Assembly (NCBI RefSeq): GCF_037908215.1
Contig: NZ_JBBLZC010000014.1
Coordinates: forward strand, 71,431 to 135,430
Direction: 5' to 3'
DNA length: 64,000 nucleotides
Source of the DNA: Benzoatithermus flavus
Lineage (GTDB): Bacteria > Pseudomonadota > Alphaproteobacteria > Geminicoccales > Geminicoccaceae
A program made the position numbers and the translations under genes. Positions 18,310-27,914 of this stretch are shown here, piece by piece; within the stretch, counting starts at the first letter, position 1, and each line of letters opens with the position of its first letter. The notes beneath the pieces are model-generated. The model was not told the DNA's origin. It saw nothing but the letters and a program-made list of their open reading frames with translations, and did no database searches.

Positions 18310-18531
18310 GAGCGCCTCCCTCAGCATGCCGCGACAGGTCGGGTCTTCGAGGACGTGTCGAAATGGCTCGGCCAGCCTTTGGATCATCCAAAGGGAAGCG
18401 GAGGCCGTCTTGCAAGGCCGCTGGAAAGCTTCATCGGCATTTTTCTACGACCATGACGCTCGCCCTTCTCCGGGATCACCCCTTCCCCGCACGATCGGTG
18501 GGGGCCGGCGGGGGAGGAAGCAGCGCCGGGA

Positions 18532-19044
18532 CTATTCCGGCAGGCTCGGGAATGCGCGGCGTCGGCTCTCGATGACGGCCGCGAGCTCGTCCAGCGGGCA
18601 GTGCCAGCAGCTCGCCAGAACGCAGAGCCAGCCGGCAGCGAACCTGAGCTCCAGACGGTCGTCGAGGGCGGTGTGGCGCACCCGCACCTCCCTGATCTCC
18701 GGCCAGGCGATGACGGCGCCCCAAGCGGTATGCACGCCCGCCGCATCGATGCACAGCCGCGGCCGCGCCGCGAAGAGCTGCGGCAGGAGCATCAGCAGCC
18801 GGGCTCCGAGCAGAAGAGCGCTGCCGCCCGCGAGCAGCCGCCATGCATCGCCTTCGGCCCAGCCCGCCGGCAGCAGAATGGTGCCGCACGAGACGAGAAG
18901 CACCGCGCTCGCGAGCCCACGGACGCGGTCCTGCCAACCATAGCGCAGCTCGACCCCGCCGCGCGCTTCTGCCGCCGGTGCTACGCGCGACCCAGGCTGC
19001 GCCGAACCGGCCGGCAGTGGCAAGAGTCGTCCGATGCCGTTCAT
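18532..19044 (-). CDS. Small membrane protein with PH-like C-terminal domain
   Basis: 170 residues, not firmly recognised. Two hydrophobic helices (GLASAVLLVSCGTILLPAG and LLAGGSALLLGARLLMLL) precede a soluble part with LCIDAAGVHTAWGAVIAWPEI and DDRLELRF, resembling the membrane-anchored PH-like proteins (STM3941/DUF-type). ATG 19044 is directly preceded by a G-rich ribosome site. No functional clue from the neighbours. Confidence 0.6.
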   Translation of the reverse strand: MNGIGRLLPLPAGSAQPGSRVAPAAEARGGVELRYGWQDRVRGLASAVLLVSCGTILLPAGWAEGDAWRLLAGGSALLLGARLLMLLPQLFAARPRLCIDAAGVHTAWGAVIAWPEIREVRVRHTALDDRLELRFAAGWLCVLASCWHCPLDELAAVIESRRRAFPSLPE

Positions 19045-19154
19045 GCCCGTTCCCCGCACCGCAAGATCCTGCGGCGAAGCTAGCACGGCTCGCTACCGTC
19101 AGGTGGCCACAGGCACAGGCGTGCAGCTTCCGGTACGAGGTGGACGACCCGTGC

Positions 19155-19463
19155 TCAGGAGGGCTCGAGGACGTAGGAGCCGAAGCAGTTGTGGCCGAGG
19201 CCCTCGTGCAGCGCCTCGCGCTCCCCGTCCCGCTGCGGCCGTTCGGTGAGAGCCAGCGCCGCCGAGCTCGGGACGACGATGACCGTGCTGACGAAGCAGC
19301 TCGTCGCCTTGAACAGGGCATAGAACGGGGTGCCGAGCACGGTGGCGATCGCCTGTCCGTTGGCGGCATCGGACGAGATCGGCGGCGCTCCCGGCGGCCG
19401 CGAGGCGGCGCAGCCGGCAAAGACGAGAGGGAGGAGAAGAGCGCGTGCCGATCGGGCGATCAT
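19155..19463 (-). CDS. Putative small lipoprotein
   Basis: 102 residues with a lipoprotein signal: MIARSARALLLPLVFAGC, with the lipobox LVFAGC placing the acylated Cys at residue 18. The mature part carries TPFYALFKATSCFV, VVPSSAALALTERP and a C-terminal GLGHNCFGSYVL. I recognise this as a conserved alphaproteobacterial type but know no function. It is convergent with nothing close, and the RibD-type gene lies upstream on the same strand. Confidence 0.7.
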   Translation of the reverse strand: MIARSARALLLPLVFAGCAASRPPGAPPISSDAANGQAIATVLGTPFYALFKATSCFVSTVIVVPSSAALALTERPQRDGEREALHEGLGHNCFGSYVLEPS

Positions 19464-19507
19464 GGCGGCGACCTCGGCTGATGACAGTAGGCGGATCGGC
19501 GCCGAGC

Positions 19508-20512
19508 TTAGCAGCTTCGCGGCCGATGTTGACCCGCCTCGCGCGACCGTAGGCAGAGGTCGAACAGCACGTCCTCGCCCATGAGGAAGCGCCGGCCGCT
19601 CGGCCGCAGCGCCTGATCGAGCCGCTCGGCCGGCGTCACCGGCAGGGCCGGGCGCCCGGCGCCCAGGATCACGGGCGAGATCGCGAGCTGCAGCCGGTCG
19701 AGTAGGCCGGCCTCGAGGAAGCGGCTCACGGTGAAACCGCCACCCTCGACGAGGAGGCGGCCGAGCCCCCGTCCGGCGAGCGCTGTCACGATCGCCGCCG
19801 GCTCGATCCTGCCGTCGCGGCTCGGCAGATGCAGCACCGTCGCCTGGTCGGAGAGCCTCTCCTCGAGCGGACGGCCGCTCCCGGCACGGATCACGAGGGT
19901 GGGTGCTGCGCCGTCCCGGAGCAGGCCGGACTCCGCCGGCAGGCGCCCGTGCGGATCGATCACCACCCGTACCGGATCGGGTCCCGGCACGTGGCGCGTG
20001 GTCAGGCGCGGGCCGTCGGCGATCGCCGTGCCGACGCCGATCACGACGGCATCGCTGAGCGCGCGCAGCCGGTGCAGGTGGACGAGGCTCGCCCTGCCGT
20101 TGATGTAGCGCGAATGACCCTCGCGGGTGGCGATGAAGCCGTCGAGGGTCTGGCCGAGCAGGGCGCCCGCGAAGCCCCGGCGCGCAGGGCAGAGCGCGAG
20201 CGGCAGATGCAGCTCGAGCAGCTCGCGCGCGGCCGCCGTCAGGCGGTGGCGGCCCTGCCGCGGTACGGCGCCGGCCGTGTCCACCACGAGATCGGCACAG
20301 CGCGGGTCCTGCGGGGTCCATCGGCCATCGACGCGGCCGAAACCCAGCTCGGCTGCCGGACCGGAATCCGGGCCGGCATCGATGCGACGACGCACGGCGA
20401 GGACGAGCTGCCAAGCCTCTGTCACGCCGATCCTGCCGTTCGCCTCCGCCAAGGTATGGCGCTTCCCGTTCAGATGCCCGCCGGAACGAGCTGCGCTGTC
20501 TGCCTGCTGCAT
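19508..20512 (-). CDS. RibD C-terminal (dihydrofolate reductase-like) family reductase
   Basis: 334 residues. Residues ~110-325 are a RibD_C reductase fold: ALLGQTLDGFIATREGHSRYING, VVIGVGTAIADGP, GRLLVEGGGFTVSRFLEAGLLD. Such proteins reduce the ribosyl side chain of pyrimidine intermediates in riboflavin synthesis or related pterins; many are stand-alone paralogues. The first ~105 residues carry no deaminase zinc motif, so this is not full RibD. ATG at 20512 has AGGGGA upstream. No other riboflavin gene is visible. Confidence 0.8.
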   Translation of the reverse strand: MQQADSAARSGGHLNGKRHTLAEANGRIGVTEAWQLVLAVRRRIDAGPDSGPAAELGFGRVDGRWTPQDPRCADLVVDTAGAVPRQGRHRLTAAARELLELHLPLALCPARRGFAGALLGQTLDGFIATREGHSRYINGRASLVHLHRLRALSDAVVIGVGTAIADGPRLTTRHVPGPDPVRVVIDPHGRLPAESGLLRDGAAPTLVIRAGSGRPLEERLSDQATVLHLPSRDGRIEPAAIVTALAGRGLGRLLVEGGGFTVSRFLEAGLLDRLQLAISPVILGAGRPALPVTPAERLDQALRPSGRRFLMGEDVLFDLCLRSREAGQHRPRSC

Positions 20513-20924
20513 CCCGATCCCCTGCGATGTGGTCGCGGTACGGTTGCGCTCGATGGCCGTTTATTCTGGTTTTGACACAAGCCGCGGCAAAGCGCGACGG
20601 CAGATTTCGATCGGCGGTCTCGGTGGCTTCGGGCGAGCCCGTCGCCCCGCGGAGGCCGGGGGAAAAGAGCTCGCCCCTCCGGACTCATCAGCGCATCGGC
20701 CGCTCGTCGATCCCGCACCAAGTGCGGCACGACCTGCCCCGGTACCTGCTGACCTTCGCGCCCGGCCTCGAGCGACGGTGGCCGCGCGACCACGATGGAG
20801 CCCCTCGAGGCCGCGCGGCGTCGGCACATCGCCATGCATCACGTGACGGTGCGTATGCTCGAGCGCGGTCTACCTCAGCCGACAGTCATGCCTGCAAGGC
20901 GTCTCCTGCGATATCGGCTCTCCA
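20513..20924. other. Intergenic region with a REP-like palindrome
   Basis: 412 bases with no supportable gene. The part next to the reductase gene is the only AT-containing stretch and may hold its promoter (TTGCCG, then CAGAAT after 16 bases, minus strand). A perfect CCGCAC/GTGCGG stem lies inside, listed separately. Confidence 0.5.
20713..20727. repeat. Short perfect palindrome, REP-like
   Basis: CCGCAC, a 3-base loop CAA, then GTGCGG. The core resembles the interspersed palindromes (..CCGCACCAAGTGCGG..) often seen between genes in alphaproteobacteria. Only one copy is in the window, so repeat status is inferred from general knowledge. Confidence 0.35.
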
Positions 20925-21596
20925 TCATCCTGCCCGCTGCAGCGAATCCAGCCGCGCCCTGAGCTTCGCTGCGGCGTCCTTCGCCACCGCGCGGGCGGTC
21001 TCCATCGTGCCTAGGGTGGCGCCGAGGTCGAAGGCGCCGGGCGTCAGCTCGCGGACGGCGGCGGCGACGAGCTGCCCGCCCTGCGAGTCGAAGGCCTCGA
21101 TCCCGTACGTCACCGAGCCGGTGAGCGTCCCCGCTCCGCCGGCGCCGCCCTTGAGCAGGTTGATCGCGGCGCCGATCGGGATCACCCGGGTCGCGGTCGA
21201 GACGTAGGGCACCGTCCGCGACACGGCGATCAGCGTGTAGCGCAGCCGTGCCGCGTCCGGTCCTGGCTGCGTCACGATCGGGTAGGTGGGACCGAGCGCA
21301 GCCCTGGTCTCGTCGACGAACATCTGCGCGATCTGCTGGATATCGGCCTCGGACAGATCGCCGTAGCCGGAGCCCTCGCCGCGGAAGATCCGGGGCGGGT
21401 CGAGGATGAAGCGGCGATAGGCCGAGAGTTGCGCGTTGGGGGCGATGTAGGTCCAGGCACCCGGTTCCTCCGACGAGGGCCGCAGGTGCGTGGAGCCGGC
21501 GAAGGCCGACGGCGCCTCCTGCACCTCCTGGGTCTGTGCCGCGCACCCCGCCAGCGCCAGCAGCATGCAGGCGGTCGCCGCCCCTTGTCTCATCAT
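20925..21596 (-). CDS. DUF3313-type outer-membrane lipoprotein
   Basis: 223 residues with a lipoprotein signal (MMRQGAATACMLLALAGC, lipobox LALAGC). The mature sequence matches the DUF3313 pattern: AYRRFILDPPRIFRGEGSGYGDLSEADIQQIAQMF at ~60-95, then a beta-rich C-terminal part with GSVTYGIEAFDSQGGQ. Function unknown. It lies 61 bases after an RND permease on the same strand, so it may be expressed with the pump. GAGGGGAGGA precedes the ATG pair at 21593/21596. Confidence 0.8.
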   Translation of the reverse strand: MMRQGAATACMLLALAGCAAQTQEVQEAPSAFAGSTHLRPSSEEPGAWTYIAPNAQLSAYRRFILDPPRIFRGEGSGYGDLSEADIQQIAQMFVDETRAALGPTYPIVTQPGPDAARLRYTLIAVSRTVPYVSTATRVIPIGAAINLLKGGAGGAGTLTGSVTYGIEAFDSQGGQLVAAAVRELTPGAFDLGATLGTMETARAVAKDAAAKLRARLDSLQRAG

Positions 21597-21657
21597 GATC
21601 AGTCCTCCCCTCGTTGCCGCCCGGATGGTCGGGCGTGCTCCGTCGCCCGGCCCGGGC

Positions 21658-24600
21658 CTACTCGGCGGCAGCCGACGCCTCGGTCGGGGCCGCATGCGGC
21701 TGTTCCGCAGTCCCCAGCAGCCCCTTGATCCGCTCGCGCAGCCACTGGAAGGTCACATAGAGCGGCGGGATCATGAAGATGCCGATCGCCGAAGCCGCGA
21801 TCATGCCGCCGAACACGGCCGTGCCCACACCGCGCCGCGAGAGCATGGCGGCTCCCTCGGCGAAGACCAGCGGCACGAGGCCGGCGATGAAGGCGAAGCT
21901 CGTCATCATCACCGCGCGGAAGCGGGCCCGCGCTCCTTCGATCGCCGCATCCTGGATCGACAGGCCGTGCTCACGCCGCTCCTTCGCGAATTCGACGATC
22001 AGGATGCCGTTCTTGGCGGCGAGAGCGATCAGCACCACAATACCGATCTGGGCGTAGATATTGTTGTCGAGCCCGGCGAGCCACAAAGCCGCCATGCCGC
22101 CGGCGATGCCGACCGTGACCGAAAGCAGCACCGGCACCGGGATGGTCCAGCTCTCGTAGAGAGCCACCAGGAACAGGTAGGCGAACAGGACGGCCAGCGC
22201 CAGGATGGTCGCGGTCTGGCCGGCGGCCTCCTTCTCCTGCAGCGCCGTGCCGGTCCATTCGAAGCTGTAGCCCGACGGCAGGCTGCGGGCGGAGAGCTGC
22301 TCCATGGCGGCGAGCGCCTCGCCCGAGCTTACGGCCGGTGCCGGGCTGCCGTTGATGGTCACCGAGCGGTAATTGTTGTAGCGCACGATCGCCTGTGGCC
22401 CGATGATGGGGCGGGCTTCTGCGAATGCGCGCAAGGGCACCATCTCGCCGGCGCGGTTGCGCACGTGGATGCGGTAGATGTCGGGTATCCCGGCCCGGTC
22501 CTTGGCCTCGCCCTGCACGTTGAGCTGCCAGGTGCGGCCGAACAGGTTGAGATCGTTGACGTAGTAACCACCCAGGGTCGCCTGGAGCGCGTTGAACACG
22601 TCGGCGAGGCTGATGCCGAGTGTTTGGATCTTGTCGCGGTCGATATCGAGGAAGAGCTGGGGTGTGCTCGCCGAGTAGGTCGTGAACACCGCCTGCAGCT
22701 TGGGGTCCTGGTTGGCGGCGAAGACGAGACCGCGGGTGACGCCGGCGAGGTCGGCGGTACTGCCGCCCTGAAGGTCCAGGAGCTGGTACTCGAAGCCGCC
22801 GCCGGTGCCCAGCCCGATGATCGGCGGGACGTTGAAGGCGATGACGTTCGCCTCGCGGATCGCGGCTCCTTCGGCCCGCACCTTCCTGATGATCGCGTTC
22901 ACGTCCTCCCCTTCGCCGGCGCGTTCCGCGAACGGCTTCAGGAGGACGATGAAGTAGGCGCTGTTCGACTTGCTGAGCCCGTCCAGCGTGCTGTAGCCCA
23001 CGACCGTGCTGATGTCCTCCACGGCCGGGATATCCCGCAGGATCTTCTCGACCCGCTCGGCCACGAGCCGGGTGCGGTTGACCGAGGCCCCCTCGGGCAA
23101 CTGTGCCTCGATGAAGAACGCACCTTGGTCCTCCTCGGGCAGGAAACCGGTTGGCGTGGCCTTGAACAGCCAGGCATCGAGGGCGAGCACGCCTGCGAGC
23201 ACGACGAGGCTCAAGACCGCCATGCGCACGAGCCGGGCGACGGCGGCCGTGTAGCCGCGGCCGGCGGCGTCGATCGTGCCCAGGATGTAGCGCATCGGCC
23301 CGCGCTTGGGCCCATGATGGTGGCGCAGGAGCAGGCCGCAGAGTGCTGGCGAAAGGGTGAGCGCGTTAACGGCCGAGATCACCATCGACACGGCCACGGC
23401 CACCGCGAACTGCTGGTAGAGCTGGCCCGAGATGCCGGGCACGAACGCGACGGGGACGAACACCGAGAGCAGCACCAGCGTGATCGCGAGAATCGGCGCG
23501 GTGATCTGACCCATGGCGCGCTTCGCGGCCTCGGCCGGACTCATGCCGGGGTTCTGCTCGAGCATGGCCTCGACCGCCTCGACCACGACGATGGCATCGT
23601 CGACGACGATGCCGATCGCGAGCACGAGGGCGAGCAGCGAGACCATGTTGATCGAGAAGCCCAAGGCCAGCATCACGGCGAAGGTGCCGATCAGGGACAC
23701 CGGCACGGCGATCAGCGGGATCAAGGTGGCGCGCAGGTTGCCGAGGAACAGGAACACCACGATCACCACCAGCACGAAGGCTTCCAGGAGCGTGTGGACG
23801 ACCTCCTCGATGCTCTGCTCGACGAAGCTCGTGGAATCGTAGGTGACCTTGTAGTCGACCCCTTCCGGGAACTGGGCCTTGAGGCGGGTCATCACCGCGG
23901 CGATGCCGTCGGCAGTGGCGAGCGCGTTGGCACCCGGGGCCTGGAACACCGCGATCAGGGCACCGGGACCGCCATTGAACCGGCCGTAAGAATCGGAACT
24001 GCGTGCCCCGAGCTCGACCCGGCCGACGTCCTTCACCCGCACGAACGAGCCGTCCGGGTTGGCGCGGATGACGATGTTCGCGAACTGCTCCGGCTCGATC
24101 AGGCGGCCCTGAGTCTGGATGTTGAGCTGGAACTGGGCGTCGGCGATCGGCTGCGCCCCGATCCGGCCCACCGCCGCCTGCACGTTCTGCGCTTTCAGCG
24201 CCTGGATGATGTCGTTCGGGGTGATGCCGAGCGCGGTCAGCCGGTCGGTGTCGAACCAGACCCGCATCGAGTAGTCGAGCGCTCCGAACAGAAAGGCGTC
24301 GCCCACGCCCGGCACGCGCTTGATGCTGTCGAGCAGGTTGATGGTGGCGTAGTTCGAGAGGAACAGCGTGTCGTAGCGATTGTCCGGCGAATAGATCGCC
24401 AAGACCTGCAGGATGGCCGAGGACTTCTTCTTGACCGTGACCCCCTGCCGGCTGACCTCCTCGGGGAGCTGGGGGAGAGCGAGCTGGACGCGGTTGTTGA
24501 CGTTGACCGTGTTGATGTCGGGGTCGGTGCCGACGGCGAAGCTCACGGTCAGCGTGTAGCTGCCGTCGTTCCCTGAGCTCGACTTCATGTAGAGCGCCTT

Positions 24601-24822
24601 GTCCACACCCACGACCTGGGATTCGATCGGCTGTGCCACGGTCTGCTCGACCACGACGGCGCCCGCACCGGGATAGCGCGCCGTGACCTGCACCTGCGGC
24701 GGGACGATGTCGGGGAACTGCGCCACCGGCAGGGCGGTCATCGCGATCAGGCCGGCGATCGTGATGACGACCGAGATGACGAGCGACAGCCGGGGGCGGT
24801 CGATGAACAGGCCGGACAGCAT
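21658..24822 (-). CDS. RND efflux permease, HAE1 (AcrB/MexB-like)
   Basis: 1054 residues, the usual size, with 12 expected membrane helices and two large periplasmic loops. The proton-relay Asp pair is visible in GIVVDDAIVVVEAVE (~405), and the relay Lys in ALAAKNGILIVEFAKE (~935). The N-terminus MLSGLFIDRPRLSLVISVVI is typical. It forms the trimeric inner-membrane pump that expels hydrophobic and amphiphilic drugs with the adaptor encoded just upstream (4-base gap). No outer-membrane channel gene is present, so it probably borrows one encoded elsewhere. Confidence 0.95.
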   Translation of the reverse strand: MLSGLFIDRPRLSLVISVVITIAGLIAMTALPVAQFPDIVPPQVQVTARYPGAGAVVVEQTVAQPIESQVVGVDKALYMKSSSGNDGSYTLTVSFAVGTDPDINTVNVNNRVQLALPQLPEEVSRQGVTVKKKSSAILQVLAIYSPDNRYDTLFLSNYATINLLDSIKRVPGVGDAFLFGALDYSMRVWFDTDRLTALGITPNDIIQALKAQNVQAAVGRIGAQPIADAQFQLNIQTQGRLIEPEQFANIVIRANPDGSFVRVKDVGRVELGARSSDSYGRFNGGPGALIAVFQAPGANALATADGIAAVMTRLKAQFPEGVDYKVTYDSTSFVEQSIEEVVHTLLEAFVLVVIVVFLFLGNLRATLIPLIAVPVSLIGTFAVMLALGFSINMVSLLALVLAIGIVVDDAIVVVEAVEAMLEQNPGMSPAEAAKRAMGQITAPILAITLVLLSVFVPVAFVPGISGQLYQQFAVAVAVSMVISAVNALTLSPALCGLLLRHHHGPKRGPMRYILGTIDAAGRGYTAAVARLVRMAVLSLVVLAGVLALDAWLFKATPTGFLPEEDQGAFFIEAQLPEGASVNRTRLVAERVEKILRDIPAVEDISTVVGYSTLDGLSKSNSAYFIVLLKPFAERAGEGEDVNAIIRKVRAEGAAIREANVIAFNVPPIIGLGTGGGFEYQLLDLQGGSTADLAGVTRGLVFAANQDPKLQAVFTTYSASTPQLFLDIDRDKIQTLGISLADVFNALQATLGGYYVNDLNLFGRTWQLNVQGEAKDRAGIPDIYRIHVRNRAGEMVPLRAFAEARPIIGPQAIVRYNNYRSVTINGSPAPAVSSGEALAAMEQLSARSLPSGYSFEWTGTALQEKEAAGQTATILALAVLFAYLFLVALYESWTIPVPVLLSVTVGIAGGMAALWLAGLDNNIYAQIGIVVLIALAAKNGILIVEFAKERREHGLSIQDAAIEGARARFRAVMMTSFAFIAGLVPLVFAEGAAMLSRRGVGTAVFGGMIAASAIGIFMIPPLYVTFQWLRERIKGLLGTAEQPHAAPTEASAAAE

Positions 24823-24826
24823 GGGC

Positions 24827-25975
24827 TCAGCCCTCCGCCGGCGGAGCAGCGGGTGCCTCGGCCGGATTGACCTTCATGCCGGGGCGGACCTTCTGCAGGC
24901 CCTCGATGATCACCCGCTCGCCGGCCTCGAGGCCGTTCGTGACGACGTAGAACCCGTCCTGCTCGCCGCCGGTGGTGATGCGCTGCACCTCGACCCTGTC
25001 GTCGGCGCCGACGCGCAGGACGTACCGGCCGGCCTGGTCGATCTGCACCGCCGCCTGCGGTATCAGCAGGGCCGGCCGGGGCTCCGCCGTCTCGGCCACC
25101 ACCGTGACGAGCTGGCCATCGACCAGGAGGCGCTCGGGATTGGCGAGGCTCGCCCGCACTTCGACCGTGTCGGTGCCCTGGTTCACCTGCACGTTGACGA
25201 AGTTGATCCGGCCGACCTCCTGGTAGAGCTTGCCGTCGGCGAGCCGCACTCTGACAGCGATGTTCTTGGGATCGCTCCCGCCTTCGGCGCCGACCTTGCG
25301 GACCTCCAGGAGCTGGCGCTGGGTGACCGGAAAGGTCACGTACATCGGGTCCTGGCTCACGATCGTGGCCAAGGACCCGCTCGACGGGCCGACGAAGTTG
25401 CCGACGGTGAACACGGAGCGGCCGATCCGCCCCGCGATGGGCGCCTTGACATCGGTATAGCTCAGGTTGAGCTCGGCCTTGGTGAGGCTTGCCTGCTGCT
25501 GCTGCAGGTTGGCGCGCGCCTCGGCCGCCTTGGCGGTCGCCTGATCGAGCACGGCCTGGGCCACCGCCTGCTTCTGGACGAGCTGCTGCTGGCGGCGCTG
25601 CTCGATCGTGGCGAGGTCGAGCGAGGCCTGGGCACGGGCGATCGCGGCGTTGATGGCCTCGATCTCGGCCTGGTAGGGCGCTTTCTCGATCACGAACAGG
25701 AGATCGCCTGCCTTGACCTCCTGCCCCTCCTGGAACAGGCGCTTCTCGAGAAAGCCCTCGACGCGGGCACGGAGATCGACCTTGTCGACGGCCTCGATCC
25801 GGCCGGTGAAGCTGACCGAAGGTGTGATGTCCCGCCGCTCGACCTTGGCCACGGTGACCGCTGGGGTAGGAGATGCTGCCGGCTGGGCCAGGGCCGTGCC
25901 GGCGAGGAGAGCGAGCGGAGCCAGCGGCAGAATGGTCAGCGCCGGGCGGATGCAGGCCGTCAGGGCTCGGGTCAT
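24827..25975 (-). CDS. RND efflux periplasmic adaptor (membrane fusion protein)
   Basis: 382 residues. A signal peptide (residues 1-31, ending GTALAQ) is followed by lipoyl half-motifs (SFTGRIEAVDKVDLRARVEGFL and DVKAPIAGRIGRSVFTVGNFV), a helical hairpin (~100-165, Gln/Ala-rich) and a beta-barrel with GQLVTVVAE. It links the RND permease to an outer-membrane channel. ATG 25975 has AAGGAG 8 bases upstream. It is first in the operon, followed by the permease and perhaps the DUF3313 lipoprotein. No local regulator is evident. Confidence 0.95.
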   Translation of the reverse strand: MTRALTACIRPALTILPLAPLALLAGTALAQPAASPTPAVTVAKVERRDITPSVSFTGRIEAVDKVDLRARVEGFLEKRLFQEGQEVKAGDLLFVIEKAPYQAEIEAINAAIARAQASLDLATIEQRRQQQLVQKQAVAQAVLDQATAKAAEARANLQQQQASLTKAELNLSYTDVKAPIAGRIGRSVFTVGNFVGPSSGSLATIVSQDPMYVTFPVTQRQLLEVRKVGAEGGSDPKNIAVRVRLADGKLYQEVGRINFVNVQVNQGTDTVEVRASLANPERLLVDGQLVTVVAETAEPRPALLIPQAAVQIDQAGRYVLRVGADDRVEVQRITTGGEQDGFYVVTNGLEAGERVIIEGLQKVRPGMKVNPAEAPAAPPAEG

Positions 25976-26093
25976 GCCGGTCGCTCCTTCCGGGCGCATC
26001 CGACCGGATGCCTGGAGCGGTGATCGTTCGCCGTTTCCACGAGGCCGGTTCGGCATCGCGCGCGACCTTGCTGCCTCGGTGCGTTCGCCGCCG

Positions 26094-26357
26094 TCATGCG
26101 ACATCGGAAGTTCCGGTCCCGACGGCATCGAGATGGAGCACGATCTCGCCGGCCAGGCTCTCGACCAGCTCCAGGTACTCGGCGCAACGCTGCTCCCGGA
26201 CGGACGACGTCGACGCCCGCCATCGCCGAAGAGCGGCTTCCGCCTCCGCGAGGTCGGAGCACAGCGCCCGGAACGACTCGTCCCGGGCGGCGAGCGTTTT
26301 CAGCACGTGCTGCCGGTCCGGAAACCGCTGCACGGCGGCGAGCAGAGCCTTGTCCAT
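26094..26357 (-). CDS. Conserved small hypothetical protein
   Basis: 87 residues, mostly helical: FPDRQHVLKTLAARDESFRALCSDLAEAEAALRRW then a helix with EYLELVESLAGEIVLHLD. This 'D..FR.LC.D..E...AL.RW' layout is a widespread small protein type without known function. The ATG at 26357 gives the family-like start MDKALL. It lies upstream of the adaptor gene on the same strand, separated by 118 bases. Confidence 0.65.
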   Translation of the reverse strand: MDKALLAAVQRFPDRQHVLKTLAARDESFRALCSDLAEAEAALRRWRASTSSVREQRCAEYLELVESLAGEIVLHLDAVGTGTSDVA

Positions 26358-26733
26358 GCGTGGAGCCTCTGATGGCGGCAACTATGCCCTCGGGCGATTT
26401 CCCTGAGGCATTGCCCGATGCCCGTACGATCCGATGCACAAAAACAGTGTGATTGCCCCGTCGATCTGATGGGAGTAACATACTGTAGAAAATATATTAA
26501 GGCTATCTATTCATTTCGGGCGAACGGCAAAGTTGTGAAAAAACACCTTATCATGCAGAGCGGCGGCGATGAGCTTTCATCCGAGCCGCAACTTCTGGTA
26601 TCGACATGGTCGATGAGCGGATAGCCTCACCTGATCCAGATCGGAATCGACCAAAGCATACTGGTATCATTCTCCGGCATGACCGAGGCTATCCAGGCCA
26701 CCCTAGGATGGCCGTCATACGAGAGGCTCGTCG
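26358..26733. other. AT-rich intergenic segment
   Basis: No gene I can support. Bases ~26440-26560 are strongly AT-rich (for example AGAAAATATATTAAGG) against a very GC-rich background, which suggests a promoter region or a fragment of foreign origin. A 68-codon open frame (26418-26624) crosses it but has no ribosome site or recognisable motif. Confidence 0.5.
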
Positions 26734-27786
26734 ATGCAGGAAGCAAAGCGGCGGGCGGCGGGCGAGCGCCGGCGGAAAACGCCGTCGCCACCCTCGCCCG
26801 AGATGGTGCGCACGCAGCTCGCCCGCATCGTCGTCAGCCCCGAGTTCGTGGCACCCGAGCGTGTACACAGGTTCCTGAGCTACATCGTGGAGGAGACCCT
26901 CGCCGGGCGCGCCGACCGCCTCAAAGGCTACGCCATCGGGGTGGCGGTGTTCGAACGCGACGAGGGCTTCGACAGCCAGGCCGATCCGGTCGTGCGGATC
27001 GAGGCCGGACGGCTGCGCCGCGCGCTTGAGCGCTACTATCTCGTGTCCGGCCGGGCCGACCCCGTCTTGATCGAGATCCCCAAGGGCCGCTACGTCCCGA
27101 CCTTCACCCGTCGCGACGAACCGATGACGGCAGCACCGTCAGCAGTCGAGCCGCCTACGCCGACCGTGACCGAGCGGCCTTCGCCATCCCGTGGCCGGCG
27201 TTCCCTGGCGCTCGCTCTGGCGAGCTTCGCCATCCTGGCAGCAACTCTCGGCATCCTGCACCTTCGCTTCGATCAGCAGCAGCCCGTGGCAACGGCCGAA
27301 GCCGCACCTGCGAGCAGCGCCACCCTGCTGGTCGTGCCGTTCGCGAGCCTCAGCGAGGGGGACGAGGCGAAGCTCTATGCCGCAGGCGTGACGGAGGAGA
27401 TCCTGACCCAGCTTTCCCGGCTTGAGGAGCTTACGGTGCTCGGCCACGAGATGGCATCGAGCATCCGGGCGGCAGATCCGGAATCGGCCATCCGCGAGCT
27501 TGCGGTACGCTACGTGCTCACCGGCAGCCTGCGCGTCTCCGATCCTCGGCTGCGGGTGACCAGCCGCCTCGTCGAGGCCAGGACGGGAGAGGTGCTCTGG
27601 GCTCAGACCTACGAGGAGGATCTGCGCGCCAAGGATCTGCTCGCGATCCAGGATGACATCGCCCGGCAGGTCGTAACCGCCGTGGCGCTGCCCCATGGTG
27701 CTGCCTTGCGAGCGGATCTGCAGAAAGCCACCAACGAGCCGCTCTCTCCTTCGATGGCTCCTGCCGAAGGCCGGCACGACCCGTAG
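26734..27786 (+). CDS. TolB-like/adenylate-cyclase-associated regulator, short form
   Basis: 350 residues. Residues ~20-110 carry the conserved N-terminal block RFLSYIVEETLAGRADRLKGY, FDSQADPVVRIEAGRLRRALERYY and IPKGRYVPTF, known from membrane-bound regulatory proteins of this type. A membrane helix (~155-172) follows, then a TolB-N/FlgO-like domain (LLVVPFASLSEGD...YVLTGSLRVS, ~195-320). Relatives continue with TPR repeats for about 200 more residues. This one stops right after the domain with a Pro-rich tail, so it may be truncated or a short variant. Role and ligand are unknown. Confidence 0.75.
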   Translation: MQEAKRRAAGERRRKTPSPPSPEMVRTQLARIVVSPEFVAPERVHRFLSYIVEETLAGRADRLKGYAIGVAVFERDEGFDSQADPVVRIEAGRLRRALERYYLVSGRADPVLIEIPKGRYVPTFTRRDEPMTAAPSAVEPPTPTVTERPSPSRGRRSLALALASFAILAATLGILHLRFDQQQPVATAEAAPASSATLLVVPFASLSEGDEAKLYAAGVTEEILTQLSRLEELTVLGHEMASSIRAADPESAIRELAVRYVLTGSLRVSDPRLRVTSRLVEARTGEVLWAQTYEEDLRAKDLLAIQDDIARQVVTAVALPHGAALRADLQKATNEPLSPSMAPAEGRHDP

Positions 27787-27914
27787 GCTACAGTATGTTT
27801 CGTCATCCCCATCCGTCCGGGCGCTAGGATAGCCGCAGTCGAGGACACGAGCCTGAGCGATCGCGCGACGGCTCTGCTCTTTTCCTTTTGCTCGGGTCTC
27901 GCGGAGAACGGATC

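Noticed and set aside
21490..24576. 1028-codon open frame on the plus strand
   Set aside because: Antisense to the RND permease; same low-complexity shadow pattern.
26418..26624. 68-codon frame across the AT-rich gap
   Set aside because: No ribosome site, no recognisable motif, and it is in the only AT-rich intergenic stretch.
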